A stretch of 64,000 nt of DNA from Halomonas sp. Bachu 37. Lineage in GTDB: Bacteria; Pseudomonadota; Gammaproteobacteria; Pseudomonadales; Halomonadaceae. How positions within the stretch are numbered: position 1 is the first letter of the stretch; each line of letters opens with the position of its first letter. The stretch is taken from NCBI RefSeq assembly GCF_039691755.1, contig NZ_CP137552.1, positions 1,364,001-1,428,000 of the forward strand, in the 5' to 3' direction. This document shows, piece by piece, positions 55,031 to 64,000 of this stretch. The position numbers and the translations under genes are program-made. The notes beneath the pieces were generated by a model, which made no database searches, had not been told where the DNA came from, and was given only the letters and a program-made list of their open reading frames with translations.

Positions 55031-57196
55031 CTAGAGGGTGCAGGAGACGCAGCCCTCGACTTCCGTTCCTTCCAGCGCGGTCTGACGCAGGCGAATGTAA
55101 TAGAGGGTCTTGATGCCCTTGCGCCAGGCGTAGATCTGCGCCTTGTTGATATCGCGGGTGGTCGCGGTATCGGGGAAGAACAAGGTCAACGACAGCCCCT
55201 GATCGACATGCTTGGAAGCCTCGGCGTAGGTATCGATGATCTTCTCGGGACCGATTTCGTAGGCGTCCTGGTAATATTCGAAATTGTCGTCGCTGAGGTA
55301 AGGCGCGGGGTAGTAGACGCGCCCCAACTTGCCCTCCTTGCGTATCTCGATCTTGGCCGCGACCGGGTGGATACTCGAGGTGGAGTGGTTGATATAGGAG
55401 ATCGACCCCGTGGGCGGCACCGCCTGCAGATTGCGGTTGTACAAGCCATGGGCCATCACCGATGCCTTGAGCGCTTCCCAGTCCTGCTGGTCGGGGATGG
55501 CGATCCCGGCTGTCTCGAACAAATCGCGCACCTTGTCGGTACGGGGCAGACAAGGCTGCTCGGTATATTGGTCGAAGAACTCGCCACTGGCGTATTTCGA
55601 TTCGGCAAAACCAAAAAAGCTCTCGCCCTTTTCGATGGCCATGCGGTTCGAGGCCCGAATGGCATGATAAGCCACGCAGTAGAAATAGAGGTTGGTGAAA
55701 TCGAGCCCTTCGTCGGAACCGTAGAAGATGCGCTCGCGCGCCAGGAAGCCATGCAGGTTCATCTGCCCCAGGCCGATGGCGCGCGACTGGGCATTGCCCT
55801 GGGCGATCGAAGGCACCGAACTCAGGTTGCTCATCTCCGAGACCGCAGTGAGCCCGCGCACGGCGATCTCGACACTGGTACCGATATCACCACTATCCAT
55901 TACCTTGGCTATGTTCATCGAGCCCAGGTTGCAGGAGATATCCTGGCCGACATGGCGATAGCCCAGGTCTTCGTCGTACTCGGTCGGAGTATTGACCTGC
56001 AGGATTTCCGAACACAGGTTGCTCATGTTGATACGTCCGGCGATGGGATTCGCGCGGTTGACCGTATCTTCGAACATCAGGTAGGGATAACCGGACTCGA
56101 ACTGCAGTTCGGCCAGGGTCTGGAAGAATTCACGCGCCTTGATCTTGCTCTTGCGGATGCGACCGTCGGCGACCATTTCGTGGTACTTCTCGGTAACGCT
56201 GATATCGCCGAACGGTACGCCGTAGATACGTTCCACATCGTAGGGCGAGAACAGGTACATGTCCTCGTTGCGCTTGGCCAGCTCGAACGTTATGTCGGGA
56301 ATCGTCACACCCAGCGAGAGCGTCTTGATGCGGATCTTCTCGTCGGCATTCTCACGCTTGGTGTCGAGAAAGCGCAGGATGTCCGGATGGTGGGCATTGA
56401 GGTAGACCGCCCCCGCACCCTGGCGCGCGCCCAACTGGTTGGCGTAGGAGAATGCGTCTTCCAGCAGTTTCATGATCGGAATGATGCCCGACGACTGGCT
56501 CTCGATGCGCTTGATCGGCGCGCCGAATTCGCGGATGTTGCTGAGCAGGAAAGCAACTCCACCGCCGCGCTTGGAGAGTTGCAAGGCCGAATTGATGGAA
56601 CGACCGATGGACTCCATGTTGTCCTCGATCCGCAGCAGGAAACACGACACCAGCTCACCGCGCTGGCGCTTGCCGCAGTTGAGGAAGGTAGGAGTAGCGG
56701 GTTGGAAGCGGCCGCTGATGATCTCGTCGACCAGTGCGCGTGCCAGGGTCTCGTCGCCACGCGCCAGCGAGAGTGCCACCATGCAGACGCGATCCTCGTA
56801 ACGTTCAAGGTAACGCTTGCCATCGAAGGTCTTCAGCGTATAGCTGGTGTAGTACTTGAAGGCACCGAGGAAGCTGGGGAAGCGAAACTTGTAGGCATAA
56901 GCCTGCTCGAACAGCGACTTGATGAAGGCGGGTTCGTATTGCTCGAGCACCTGCGCCTCGTAGTACTCCTCCTCCATCAGATAGTCGAGTTTCTCTTCCA
57001 GCGAGTGAAAGAATACCGTGTTCTGGTTGACGTGCTGGAGAAAGTACTGACGCGCCGCCTCGCGGTCGCGTTCAAGCTGCAACTCACCGTTCGGCCCATA
57101 GAGGTTGAGCATGGCGTTGAATGCATGGTAATCCAGGGCACGTCCCCCTGAAGTTCCGGCATCGTGGCGTGGCGTGGCTAGGCTTGTCGTTTCCAA
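55031..57196 (-). CDS. nrdE: Class Ib ribonucleotide reductase, alpha subunit NrdE
   Basis: Catalytic subunit reducing ribonucleoside diphosphates. 721 residues: [17 protein letters not shown] region, radical-chemistry segment ([10 protein letters not shown]), [22 protein letters not shown] and the C-terminal redox pair CVSC next to the end. It lacks the N-terminal ATP cone of class Ia enzymes, as usual for class Ib. Starts 19 bases inside the nrdI 3' end. Confidence 0.95.
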   Translation of the reverse strand: METTSLATPRHDAGTSGGRALDYHAFNAMLNLYGPNGELQLERDREAARQYFLQHVNQNTVFFHSLEEKLDYLMEEEYYEAQVLEQYEPAFIKSLFEQAYAYKFRFPSFLGAFKYYTSYTLKTFDGKRYLERYEDRVCMVALSLARGDETLARALVDEIISGRFQPATPTFLNCGKRQRGELVSCFLLRIEDNMESIGRSINSALQLSKRGGGVAFLLSNIREFGAPIKRIESQSSGIIPIMKLLEDAFSYANQLGARQGAGAVYLNAHHPDILRFLDTKRENADEKIRIKTLSLGVTIPDITFELAKRNEDMYLFSPYDVERIYGVPFGDISVTEKYHEMVADGRIRKSKIKAREFFQTLAELQFESGYPYLMFEDTVNRANPIAGRINMSNLCSEILQVNTPTEYDEDLGYRHVGQDISCNLGSMNIAKVMDSGDIGTSVEIAVRGLTAVSEMSNLSSVPSIAQGNAQSRAIGLGQMNLHGFLARERIFYGSDEGLDFTNLYFYCVAYHAIRASNRMAIEKGESFFGFAESKYASGEFFDQYTEQPCLPRTDKVRDLFETAGIAIPDQQDWEALKASVMAHGLYNRNLQAVPPTGSISYINHSTSSIHPVAAKIEIRKEGKLGRVYYPAPYLSDDNFEYYQDAYEIGPEKIIDTYAEASKHVDQGLSLTLFFPDTATTRDINKAQIYAWRKGIKTLYYIRLRQTALEGTEVEGCVSCTL

Positions 57197-57621
57197 AACT
57201 CTTCTACTCCCTGGCGAACCTTGGCGACATCTTCACTGGTGCCAAGCAGTTCGAAATTGTAAAGGACCGGAACCTGGCATTTTTCGGCAATGATCCGCCC
57301 GGCCAGGCAGTAGGCTTCGCCGAAATTGGTATTGCCGGCGGCAATCACACCCCGAATCAGGCTGCGGTTATGTTCATTGTTGAGAAAGCGAATCACCTGG
57401 CCGGGCACGGCTCCCTTCAGGCTTCCGCCGCCATAGGTGGGCACGACCAGGATGTAAGGTATCTCGACACGCAGCATGGGCGCTTCGCGATCCAGAGGAA
57501 TGCGCCTGGCCGGCAACCCCACCTTTTCGACAAACCGATGGGTATTGCCTGAGCGTGTCGAGAAATAAACGATCTCGCCGAGAGCTGGCGGCTCGCTGGC
57601 AAGAAGCTGGGCCCGATTCAT
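57178..57621 (-). CDS. nrdI: NrdI flavodoxin-like protein
   Basis: Flavoprotein that supplies the oxidant for assembly of the Mn2-tyrosyl cofactor of NrdF. 147 residues with the FMN loops [26 protein letters not shown] and [18 protein letters not shown] overlaps the nrdH stop (ATGA). Confidence 0.94.
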   Translation of the reverse strand: MNRAQLLASEPPALGEIVYFSTRSGNTHRFVEKVGLPARRIPLDREAPMLRVEIPYILVVPTYGGGSLKGAVPGQVIRFLNNEHNRSLIRGVIAAGNTNFGEAYCLAGRIIAEKCQVPVLYNFELLGTSEDVAKVRQGVEEFWKRQA

Positions 57622-57839
57622 GCCAGTGCCTGGATCCGATCGGGACGAAACCCCGCCCAGTGCTCCTCTCCCGCCACGACCACCGGCAGTTGGCGGTACC
57701 CCAGTGCTTCCACCGTGGTCTGGGCGGTCGGGTCTTCCATCAGATCGACCACGGTGTAGTCGAGTCCCTGCTTATCAAGCGCTCGATAGGTAGCGGTGCA
57801 TTGGACACAGGCGGGCTTGCTGTAAATCTTAATCTTCAT
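57618..57839 (-). CDS. nrdH: Glutaredoxin-like protein NrdH
   Basis: Electron donor to NrdE with thioredoxin-like activity. 73 residues from the ATG at 57839; redox motif C11-V-Q-C14 and the C-terminal [11 protein letters not shown] and WAGFRPDRI stretches of the NrdH family. Upstream in-frame extensions are rejected because NrdH begins right at this strand. First gene of nrdHIEF. Confidence 0.94.
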   Translation of the reverse strand: MKIKIYSKPACVQCTATYRALDKQGLDYTVVDLMEDPTAQTTVEALGYRQLPVVVAGEEHWAGFRPDRIQALA

Positions 57840-57948
57840 GATGTGCATTCTCCTTCCAAAGCAGGTAAAAAAGCCCGCCATGACCCGAATCACGGCCATG
57901 AAGCGGCAGTCGCCACTTGGCGCTAAAAGCTCATGCATTTCGCTCCAG

Positions 57949-57995
57949 GCACTATATACGCTACCAAGATCCTTTTCAAATACCACATCTAGTGT
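57949..57995. promoter_or_regulatory. Tandem NrdR boxes upstream of nrdHIEF
   Basis: Two 16-bp sites resembling the NrdR consensus acaCwAtATaTwGtgt: 57980-57995 matches 12 of 16 including all the strongly conserved positions, and 57949-57964 (GCACTATATACGCTAC) matches mainly in its left half. Their starts are 31 bp apart, the usual NrdR spacing of about three helical turns. They lie 110-156 bp upstream of nrdH. Confidence 0.7.
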
Positions 57996-58118
57996 TAAAT
58001 CTAGTTTAAAATCCTTTACTCCACCAACCCATTTGTTGTAGAGACCGGGACATAAACCGCTAGCCAATTGGCCATGCCACTAAGGATTTGGGAGTCACGA
58101 TTTTTCTTTCAGGCAGAA

Positions 58119-58142
58119 AAAAACCGCGCCCCGAGGGGCGCG
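58119..58142 (-). terminator. Rho-independent terminator of the superoxide dismutase gene
   Basis: On the minus strand a GC-rich hairpin (CCGCCCC ... GGGGCGCGG with a small bulge) about 25 bases after the sod stop codon is followed by a run of seven T. Confidence 0.75.
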
Positions 58143-58166
58143 GCCTGGTGTTTCGTCGCTGCTAAA

Positions 58167-58778
58167 TCAGGCGATGGCGGCCTGGTAACGACGCTCCACG
58201 TCGTCCCAGTTGATCACCTCGAAGAAGGCAGAAATGTAATCGGGACGCTTGTTCTGGTACTTGAGGTAGTAGGCGTGCTCCCACACATCCAGTCCGAGGA
58301 TCGGCGTATTGCCGTGCATCAGCGGGCTGTCCTGGTTGAGCGTATTTTCCACTACCAGCTTCTTCTCGGGTGTGACGCTGAGCCATGCCCAGCCGCTACC
58401 GAAGCGTCCGAGGGCCGCTTTCTTGAACGCCTCCTTGAAATCTTCATAACCGCCCAGCTCGGAGTCGATGGCCTTGGCCACGTCGCCTTTAGGCGCACCG
58501 CCACCCTGAGGAGACATCATCTGCCAGAACATGGAGTGGTTAGCGTGGCCACCACCATTGTTGATCACGGGCTGACGCTTGTCTTCCGGCACACGGTCCA
58601 GATTCGCGACGAGCTCTTCCACCGGCATGTCTTCCAGGCCAGTGCCTTCCAGAGCGCCATTCAGATTATTGACGTACGTCTGATGGTGACGGGAATGGTG
58701 AATTTCCATGGTCATCGCATCGATATGCGGTTCCAGGGCGTCGTATGCGTACGGCAATTCAGGAAGTGTATGCGCCAT
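58167..58778 (-). CDS. sodA: Superoxide dismutase, Mn-type
   Basis: Dismutates superoxide. 203 residues; metal ligands H27, H81, D164 and H168 are present ([32 protein letters not shown]). The second-sphere glutamine sits in the C-terminal domain (LNQDSPLM, Q149) rather than in the N-terminal domain, which is the Mn-SodA pattern, though cambialistic use of Fe is possible. Its own promoter region carries an imperfect palindrome; a terminator follows. Confidence 0.88.
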   Translation of the reverse strand: MAHTLPELPYAYDALEPHIDAMTMEIHHSRHHQTYVNNLNGALEGTGLEDMPVEELVANLDRVPEDKRQPVINNGGGHANHSMFWQMMSPQGGGAPKGDVAKAIDSELGGYEDFKEAFKKAALGRFGSGWAWLSVTPEKKLVVENTLNQDSPLMHGNTPILGLDVWEHAYYLKYQNKRPDYISAFFEVINWDDVERRYQAAIA

Positions 58779-58877
58779 GTCGTCGTCTCCTTGATTGGCT
58801 TGATTTTCACTGCATCAAATTAGATGCGGGCACTCGTCGGTCTTTTCAACCATCCCGTCCCGGCATCTTTTGCTATC

Positions 58878-58900
58878 GTTGACCTAGTAGCCTAGTCAAC
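58878..58900. promoter_or_regulatory. Imperfect palindrome upstream of sodA
   Basis: GTTGACCTAG ... CTAGTCAAC forms a near-perfect dyad with one bulged base, 100 bp upstream of the sodA start in an AT-rich stretch. Operator-like, but I cannot name a regulator. Confidence 0.35.
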
Positions 58901-58950
58901 TAAGCGCCTCTTATCTAATGGACAAACGTCTTCTGGCCTGCATAAAACAA

Positions 58951-58980
58951 AAAAGCCGGCTTCTGCTGAAGCCGGCTTTT
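58951..58980. terminator. Bidirectional terminator downstream of etfA
   Basis: Perfect 13-bp stem (AAAAGCCGGCTTC/GAAGCCGGCTTTT) with a TGCT loop, with A-rich and T-rich flanks on either side, 22 bases after the etfA stop. Confidence 0.93.
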
Positions 58981-59002
58981 CATTCATTGCGGAAGCAACC
59001 AC

Positions 59003-59941
59003 TTACAGCTTGCTCTCGAGCTCCGGCAGGATCTCGAACAGGTCTCCCACCAGGCCGTAATCCGCCACCTGGAAGATCGGCGCTTCCTCGTCCTTGTTGA
59101 TGGCGACGATCACCTTGGAGTCCTTCATCCCCGCCAGGTGCTGGATGGCACCGCTGATGCCCACGGCGATGTAGAGTTCGGGGGCGACGATCTTGCCGGT
59201 CTGACCCACCTGCATGTCGTTGGGCACAAAGCCCGCGTCCACCGCCGCTCTTGATGCGCCGATGGCGGCCCCGAGCTTGTCGGCGATGCCGTCGAGCAGC
59301 TTGAAGTTGTCGCCGTTGCCCATGCCGCGGCCACCGGAGATGACGACCTTGGCTCCGGCCAGTTCGGGTCGGTCGGATTGGGCCAGTTCCTGCTTGATGA
59401 AGGTGGACTGGGTGTTCTCGACCACGACGTCGACCGTTTCGACAGTGGCGTCGTTGCCTTCGCCCACGGCGTCGAAGCCGGTGCTGCGCACGGTGATGAC
59501 CTTGAGCGGGTCGGCGCTCTGCACGGTGGCGATGGCGTTACCGGCGTAGATCGGGCGCTTGAAGGTGTCGGCGCTGTCGACTTCGACGATCTCGGAGATC
59601 TGCGAGACGTCCTTGAGCGCGGCGAGACGCGGCAGGACGTTCTTGCCGGTGGTGGAGGCGCTGGTGAGGACGTGGCTGTAGTCGTCGGCCAGGGCGACCA
59701 GCAGTGCCCCGAGGGGCTCGGCGAGCTGGTGGGCGTAGACGGCGTTGTCGGCAAGGCGGACCTTGGCGACGCCGTCGAGCTTGGCGGCGGCGTCGGCGGC
59801 GGCTTGCACGCCGTCACCGGCGACGAGGACGTGGATGTCGGCGCCGTTGTCGGCGGCGATGCGTTGGGCGGCGGCGACCACGTGGGCGGTGGCGCCGGCC
59901 AGCTGGCCGTCGTGGAGATCGGCGAGTACCAGTATGCTCAT
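59003..59941 (-). CDS. etfA: Electron transfer flavoprotein alpha subunit
   Basis: FAD-binding subunit of ETF, which takes electrons from acyl-CoA dehydrogenases. 312 residues from the ATG at 59941 ([18 protein letters not shown]), preceded by AGGAGC. The C-terminal FAD motif is clear (SGRGMG... [39 protein letters not shown] in part, [10 protein letters not shown]). Overlaps nothing; lies 14 bases after etfB. The same frame is open much further upstream through etfB, but that is a coding shadow. Confidence 0.95.
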   Translation of the reverse strand: MSILVLADLHDGQLAGATAHVVAAAQRIAADNGADIHVLVAGDGVQAAADAAAKLDGVAKVRLADNAVYAHQLAEPLGALLVALADDYSHVLTSASTTGKNVLPRLAALKDVSQISEIVEVDSADTFKRPIYAGNAIATVQSADPLKVITVRSTGFDAVGEGNDATVETVDVVVENTQSTFIKQELAQSDRPELAGAKVVISGGRGMGNGDNFKLLDGIADKLGAAIGASRAAVDAGFVPNDMQVGQTGKIVAPELYIAVGISGAIQHLAGMKDSKVIVAINKDEEAPIFQVADYGLVGDLFEILPELESKL

Positions 59942-59955
59942 GCAATTAGCTCCTA

Positions 59956-60705
59956 TCAAAGCACCTTGGCTTCGTTCTTGAGTTTGTCCACGAGCTCGTC
60001 GACGGAGCCCACCTTGACGCCGCCCTTGCGTTCGGCGGGGGATTCGACCTTGAGCAGGGTGACCTGGGAACCGGTGGCGACGCCCAGGTCCTCGGGGGTC
60101 TTGCTGTCCAGCGGCTTCTTCTTGGCTTTCATGATGTCGGGAAGCTTGGCGTAGCGCGGCTCGTTCAAGCGCAGGTCGGTGGTGACGATGGCGGGCAGCG
60201 TCAGTTCCACGGTCTGCAGGCCGCCGTCGATCTCGCGGGTGACAGCGACCTTGTCGCCGTCGACCGTGACCTCGGAGGCGAAGGTGCCCTGGGGCAGGTC
60301 GGTCAGCGCGGCGAGCATCTGACCGGTCTGGTTGTTGTCGGTGTCGATGGCTTGCTTGCCGAGGATCACCAGGTTGGGTTGCTCGTCTTCCACCACCTTG
60401 GCCAGCAGCTTGGCCACGGCCAGGGATTCGACCTTGTCGTCGGTGGCGACGTGGATGGCGCGGTCGGCGCCCAGCGCCAGGGCGGTGCGCAGTTGTTCCT
60501 GGGCGGCCTTGGGGCCGATGGTCACCGCCACCACTTCCGTGGCCACGCCCTTCTCCTTCAGGCGTACCGCTTCTTCCACGGCGATCTCGCAGAAGGGGTT
60601 CATGGCCATCTTGACGTTGGTCAGTTCCACATCGGAGTGGTCGGGCTTGACCCGGATCTTGACGTTGTAGTCGATGACGCGTTTGACCGCGACGAGTACC
60701 TTCAT
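59956..60705 (-). CDS. etfB: Electron transfer flavoprotein beta subunit
   Basis: AMP-binding subunit of ETF. 249 residues: [18 protein letters not shown] at the start, the ETF-beta signature region [31 protein letters not shown] in outline, and [12 protein letters not shown] near the end. First gene of etfBA; divergent from the ETF-QO gene, so both electron carriers could be expressed together. Confidence 0.95.
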   Translation of the reverse strand: MKVLVAVKRVIDYNVKIRVKPDHSDVELTNVKMAMNPFCEIAVEEAVRLKEKGVATEVVAVTIGPKAAQEQLRTALALGADRAIHVATDDKVESLAVAKLLAKVVEDEQPNLVILGKQAIDTDNNQTGQMLAALTDLPQGTFASEVTVDGDKVAVTREIDGGLQTVELTLPAIVTTDLRLNEPRYAKLPDIMKAKKKPLDSKTPEDLGVATGSQVTLLKVESPAERKGGVKVGSVDELVDKLKNEAKVL

Positions 60706-61145
60706 ACATTCCTCGCTTGGCTCATGGAAAAGCCGCTAAGCTGATTCGAAACCGGACAGTGCCCGGCCACCGGATGAATATAACGCCAAGGCGCTGAGTC
60801 TTGCTCTAGTCACGGAGCGGCCCTTTCGCACCAGGCCGCGATAATTCATGCAAGCGTTTGATAGGCAATCAAGTGAAAAAACCCTTTTAATGTGCCATAA
60901 GCATTACCTCGGCAACAATACCGGATGTGTACGGCGTTGGTCTTAGCCATGACCTTCCTGGCCCCCCTACCCCGCTTGCACGACAGTACTAAATGATGAC
61001 ACTGCGAAATTGCGTTTTGCCATCGTAGGGATGACCTGAGCCAGGTATTATGCCTATCATGGAGAATAATCAGAAGCAAACGACCGTTTAAATTGCTGGG
61101 CTCCATGCGAGGATCGCTTGGCGCGCATGATGAGGAGAAACCAAG
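60706..61145. promoter_or_regulatory. Divergent intergenic region etfB / etfD
   Basis: About 440 bp without a supported gene. It must hold promoters for etfBA and for the ETF-ubiquinone oxidoreductase gene. A TATTAT at about 61047 is a possible -10 for the latter, without a convincing -35. Small frames in it (for example opposite etfD) are shadows. Confidence 0.4.
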
Positions 61146-62810
61146 GTGGAACAAGTCGAACGCGATGTAATGGACTTTGACGTAGTCGTGGTAGGTGCCG
61201 GCCCATCGGGCCTGTCGGCAGCTTGTCGCTTGATGCAGCAAGCCAATGAAGCCGAACAGGAGCTGAGCGTATGCGTGGTGGAGAAAGGGTCCGAAGTCGG
61301 CGCCCATATTCTCTCTGGCGCCGTTTTCGAGCCACGCGCCCTGGCGGAACTGTTCCCCGACTGGGAGAAGCGTGGCGCCCCTCTGACCACTCCGGCCATC
61401 CGTGACGACGTGTATCTGCTGAAGGATGCGGAAAAGGCGCAGAAAGTGCCTAACGCCGTGGTGCCCAAGAGCATGCACAATACCGGCGAACAGAAGCGCT
61501 ACGTCATCAGCGCCGGCAACCTGTGCCGCTGGCTAGCCGAACAAGCCGAAGAGCTGGGCGTGGAGATCTTCCCCGGTTTTGCAGCCCAGGAAGTGATCCT
61601 CGACGAGGACGAAATCGTACGCGGAATCGTGATCGGCGACATGGGCGTAGCGGCCGATGGCACACCCAAGGACGGCCACATGCCGGGAATGGAACTCCGC
61701 GCCAAGTACACCCTGTTCGCCGAAGGGTCGCGCGGCCACCTGGGCAAGCGGCTGATCGAGCAATTCGACTTGAATGCGGGCAAGGACCCTCAGCACTACG
61801 GCATCGGTCTGAAAGAGCTCTGGGATGTACCCGCCGAGCAGCACGAGCCGGGCCTGGTGGTACATGGTTCAGGCTGGCCGTTGGACAAGAATACCCACGG
61901 CGGCTGGTTTCTCTATCATGCCGAGGACCAGCAGGTTGTCGTGGGGTTGATCATGGATCTCTCCTACCAGAACCCCTGGCTTTCGCCGTTCGATGAATTC
62001 CAGCGTATGAAGCATCACCCGGTGCTCCGCCAGTACCTAGAAGGAGGCAAGCGCGTTGCCTATGGCGCTCGCGCGATCACCAAAGGCGGTCTGAACTGTC
62101 TGCCGAAGATGACCTTTCCCGGCGGTTTGCTGATCGGCTGCGATGCCGGCACGCTGAACTTCTCCAAGATCAAGGGCCTGCACACCGCCATGAAATCCGG
62201 CCTGGTGGCGGCGGAAAGCGTCTTCGATGCCCTGAAGTCAGGCGATGAAGGCGGCACCGAGCTCACCCAGTTCAGCCAGCGTTGGGAACAGAGCTGGGCA
62301 TACGAGGAGCTCAAGGAGAGCGCCAGCTTTGGCCCGGCCCTGCACAAATACGGCACGGTAGGCGGGGGTGCCTTCAACTTCGTCAATCAGCTATTGGGCG
62401 GCAAGCTCCCCAACCTGCACGATACGACCACCGATCACGGAGCGCTGAAACCAGCAGCGGAATTCGACAAGATCGATTATCCCAAACCGGACGGCAAACT
62501 CTCCTTCGACAAGCCCTCCTCGGTCTTTCTTTCCAATACCAATCATGAAGAAGACCAGCCGTGTCATCTACGCCTCGACGATCCGGCAATTCCGATCGAG
62601 GTCAACCTGCCCAAGTACGCCGAACCGGCTCAGCGCTACTGTCCCGCCGGTGTATACGAGGTAGTCGAGGATGAGCAGGGCAAGCCGCGCTTTCAGATCA
62701 ACTTCCAGAACTGCGTCCACTGCAAGACTTGCGATATCAAGGACCCGGCCCAGAACATTACCTGGGTAGCCCCGGAAGGCGGCGGCGGCCCCAACTATCC
62801 CAATATGTAG
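61146..62810 (+). CDS. etfD: Electron transfer flavoprotein-ubiquinone oxidoreductase
   Basis: Passes electrons from ETF to the ubiquinone pool. 554 residues: FAD motif DVVVVGAGPSGLSAACRL near residue 14, GLNCLPKMTFPGGLLIGCDAG, and a C-terminal 4Fe-4S domain with CPAGVYEV ... NCVHCKTCDIKDP. Starts at GTG with GAGGAG ten bases upstream; an ATG eight codons later is possible. Works with etfBA encoded divergently. Confidence 0.94.
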   Translation: MEQVERDVMDFDVVVVGAGPSGLSAACRLMQQANEAEQELSVCVVEKGSEVGAHILSGAVFEPRALAELFPDWEKRGAPLTTPAIRDDVYLLKDAEKAQKVPNAVVPKSMHNTGEQKRYVISAGNLCRWLAEQAEELGVEIFPGFAAQEVILDEDEIVRGIVIGDMGVAADGTPKDGHMPGMELRAKYTLFAEGSRGHLGKRLIEQFDLNAGKDPQHYGIGLKELWDVPAEQHEPGLVVHGSGWPLDKNTHGGWFLYHAEDQQVVVGLIMDLSYQNPWLSPFDEFQRMKHHPVLRQYLEGGKRVAYGARAITKGGLNCLPKMTFPGGLLIGCDAGTLNFSKIKGLHTAMKSGLVAAESVFDALKSGDEGGTELTQFSQRWEQSWAYEELKESASFGPALHKYGTVGGGAFNFVNQLLGGKLPNLHDTTTDHGALKPAAEFDKIDYPKPDGKLSFDKPSSVFLSNTNHEEDQPCHLRLDDPAIPIEVNLPKYAEPAQRYCPAGVYEVVEDEQGKPRFQINFQNCVHCKTCDIKDPAQNITWVAPEGGGGPNYPNM

Positions 62811-62836
62811 GCCCGCTTTTCGTTAGGCAGTATCCC

Positions 62837-62876
62837 ATGGCCGCTCCCGACAGAGGCGTATGTCGGGAGCGGCCAT
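62837..62876. terminator. Bidirectional terminator between etfD and the helicase gene
   Basis: A perfect 16-bp stem (ATGGCCGCTCCCGACA and its complement) with an eight-base loop, followed on the plus strand by CTATTTTT. It ends one base before the helicase stop codon, so it serves both converging genes. Confidence 0.9.
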
Positions 62877-64000
62877 CTATTTTTCCGCAGTGGCCGCCAG
62901 AAGCTCGATCGGCGCCCGCCGGGCAATGAGACGGCGCCGGCCGGCCTGGTCGAAACGCACCTCGATGACCGGATCGGCGGGATTGCCCTCCACCGTAGCC
63001 ACATCGCCCTCCCCGAACACGGCATGGCGCAGCCGTTGGCCAGGGTAGAACTCACTCTTGCCGTGGTAGCTCGGCCGCCCTTCGTTGACGCTATTCGTTT
63101 CATTTCCGCGCAGAGGCTCGACGGCGATATCATCAAGGCCCAATTGCGCCAGGTAGCGTTTCGTCAGGCTCGGTACCGCCACCTGCAACGATGCATTGTG
63201 CCGGCTATCATCGGTCAATACCGAAGCGACACGCATGCCGTCCTGCCAATTACTTTCTCCGATGAAACGGCTGGGGCGATGTTCGCCCCCATCATGCAGC
63301 AGCATCAGTCGCTCCCGCGCTCGGGTGATTGCCACGTAGAACAGCCGGCGCTCCTCCTCGAGACGCTCTTCACTCAGCGGGTTTTCACGACTGTAATGGG
63401 GAAAATCCTCTTCATTTACGCCAACCACGGCCACAAGCGGCCATTCCAGGCCCTTGGCCCCATGTACGGTGGTGATCAGAACGCCATCGGCATGGTTTTC
63501 CACAGGGCGTTCGAGCAGCTCGATAAAGGCATCGGCATCCTGAACCTCCTGGGCCTGTTCGATAAGCACGTCGAGCAGACGGACATCCTCCTCGCCCTTG
63601 TCGCGCCTGGCGGCGGCTCGCTTGAGAATCTTCTCGGCATCGATGGCGTCCACGACATGCGACAGCAGCTTGGCCGGGGGCCACGCCGCCAAGCGCGGAA
63701 GCTCGCACAGCAGTATCCAGCGCTTCTTGAGGTTACGCCGTTGCTGCGGTTTCAATTCGGTCAGCACCGGGTCGTGCCGCTCGGGCCAGCTCTGGGTTCG
63801 TGCCAGTTGGTTGGCCAGCTGGATCAACCGCTCTCGCGCCACGAAGGGCGTCGGCTGGGAGAGCAGCAGCAGCAAGTGAGCCGGGTCCTGCAGCAAGGCC
63901 GGGCGGCGCGACAGTTTCAGATAGCCCGCCAGCGCCTGCACCAGCGGCAGGCGAAAGACGAAACGATCGTCACGGGAGAGACGAAAGGGAAAACCCGCCT
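62877..64000 (-). CDS. UvrD/PcrA-like ATP-dependent DNA helicase, partial (C-terminal part)
   Basis: The frame is open to the right edge, so the N-terminal ATPase half lies outside the window. The visible 374 residues carry SF1A motifs V (ITTVHGAKGLEWPLVAVVG) and VI (EEERRLFYVAITRARERL), and a C-terminal Tudor-like domain (YPGQRLRHAVFGEGDVATVEG) as in UvrD/PcrA. It could be UvrD, Rep-like or a related helicase; the missing half is needed to choose. Confidence 0.85.
   Translation of the reverse strand, partial: AGFPFRLSRDDRFVFRLPLVQALAGYLKLSRRPALLQDPAHLLLLLSQPTPFVARERLIQLANQLARTQSWPERHDPVLTELKPQQRRNLKKRWILLCELPRLAAWPPAKLLSHVVDAIDAEKILKRAAARRDKGEEDVRLLDVLIEQAQEVQDADAFIELLERPVENHADGVLITTVHGAKGLEWPLVAVVGVNEEDFPHYSRENPLSEERLEEERRLFYVAITRARERLMLLHDGGEHRPSRFIGESNWQDGMRVASVLTDDSRHNASLQVAVPSLTKRYLAQLGLDDIAVEPLRGNETNSVNEGRPSYHGKSEFYPGQRLRHAVFGEGDVATVEGNPADPVIEVRFDQAGRRRLIARRAPIELLAATAEK

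Noticed and set aside
55208..57151. 647-codon open frame opposite nrdE
   Set aside because: Antisense shadow of a long, GC-rich, highly conserved gene; no motifs or ribosome-binding site.
59003..60709. A single 568-codon open frame covering etfA and all of etfB
   Set aside because: The upstream part is etfB read in a shifted frame, open only because of high GC; both ETF subunits have clear starts, ribosome-binding sites and family motifs in their own frames.

Overview
The window reads as a chromosomal segment of a high-GC, aerobic gammaproteobacterium. The gene blocks algU-mucABCD-lepA-lepB-rnc-era-recO-pdxJ-acpS and gacS/cysM/rlmD/relA/mazG are arranged much as in Pseudomonas, while RluF, the Vibrio-type TonB2 cluster and several small proteins suggest the Halomonadaceae (Halomonas or a relative). 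That placement is inference; no rRNA or tRNA gene is present to settle it.

Layout. 1-5.6 kb: the end of a leucine/isovalerate degradation (liu) operon: methylglutaconyl-CoA hydratase (cut by the window edge), methylcrotonyl-CoA carboxylase alpha subunit, HMG-CoA lyase, then an acyl-CoA synthetase. 5.6-9.3 kb: a methyltransferase, a small outer-membrane protein, a small acidic protein, RluF and a DUF924 protein. 9.4-17.6 kb (minus strand): ppc, mazG, relA, rlmD, cysM. 17.7-20.4 kb: a GacS/BarA hybrid kinase. 20.5-31.6 kb (minus strand): acpS, pdxJ, recO, era, rnc, lepB, lepA, mucD, rseC, rseB, rseA, rpoE, joining envelope stress control to protein export and RNA/ribosome maintenance. 32-37.7 kb: DAHP synthase, DinG, RhlB, a small basic protein and exonuclease III. 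37.8-42.8 kb (minus strand): an iron-type TonB2 operon (DUF3450, TtpC, ExbB, ExbD, TonB, TPR) behind a Fur-box-like palindrome. 43.1-45.8 kb: a frameshifted AidB-type acyl-CoA dehydrogenase and RNase Z.

45.9-53.8 kb is the accessory region. It holds a short, AT-richer segment with an integron-type attC site, a membrane-protein cassette and a ribbon-helix-helix/small membrane protein pair. Next to it is a four-gene SMC operon that I read as a Wadjet/MksBEFG-type anti-plasmid system, with the SMC gene first and the TOPRIM nuclease gene (jetD-like) last.

53.9-57.8 kb: class Ib ribonucleotide reductase nrdHIEF behind two NrdR-box-like sites one standard spacing apart. 58.2-58.8 kb: a Mn-type superoxide dismutase. 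59-62.8 kb: electron-transfer flavoprotein etfBA and, divergently, ETF-ubiquinone oxidoreductase. These would pass electrons from acyl-CoA dehydrogenases (including those of the liu pathway) to the quinone pool. The right edge cuts a UvrD-like helicase.

The best candidates for something not well described are the SMC-first Wadjet-like operon with its short JetD, and the lone attC array (no integrase in view) beside it.
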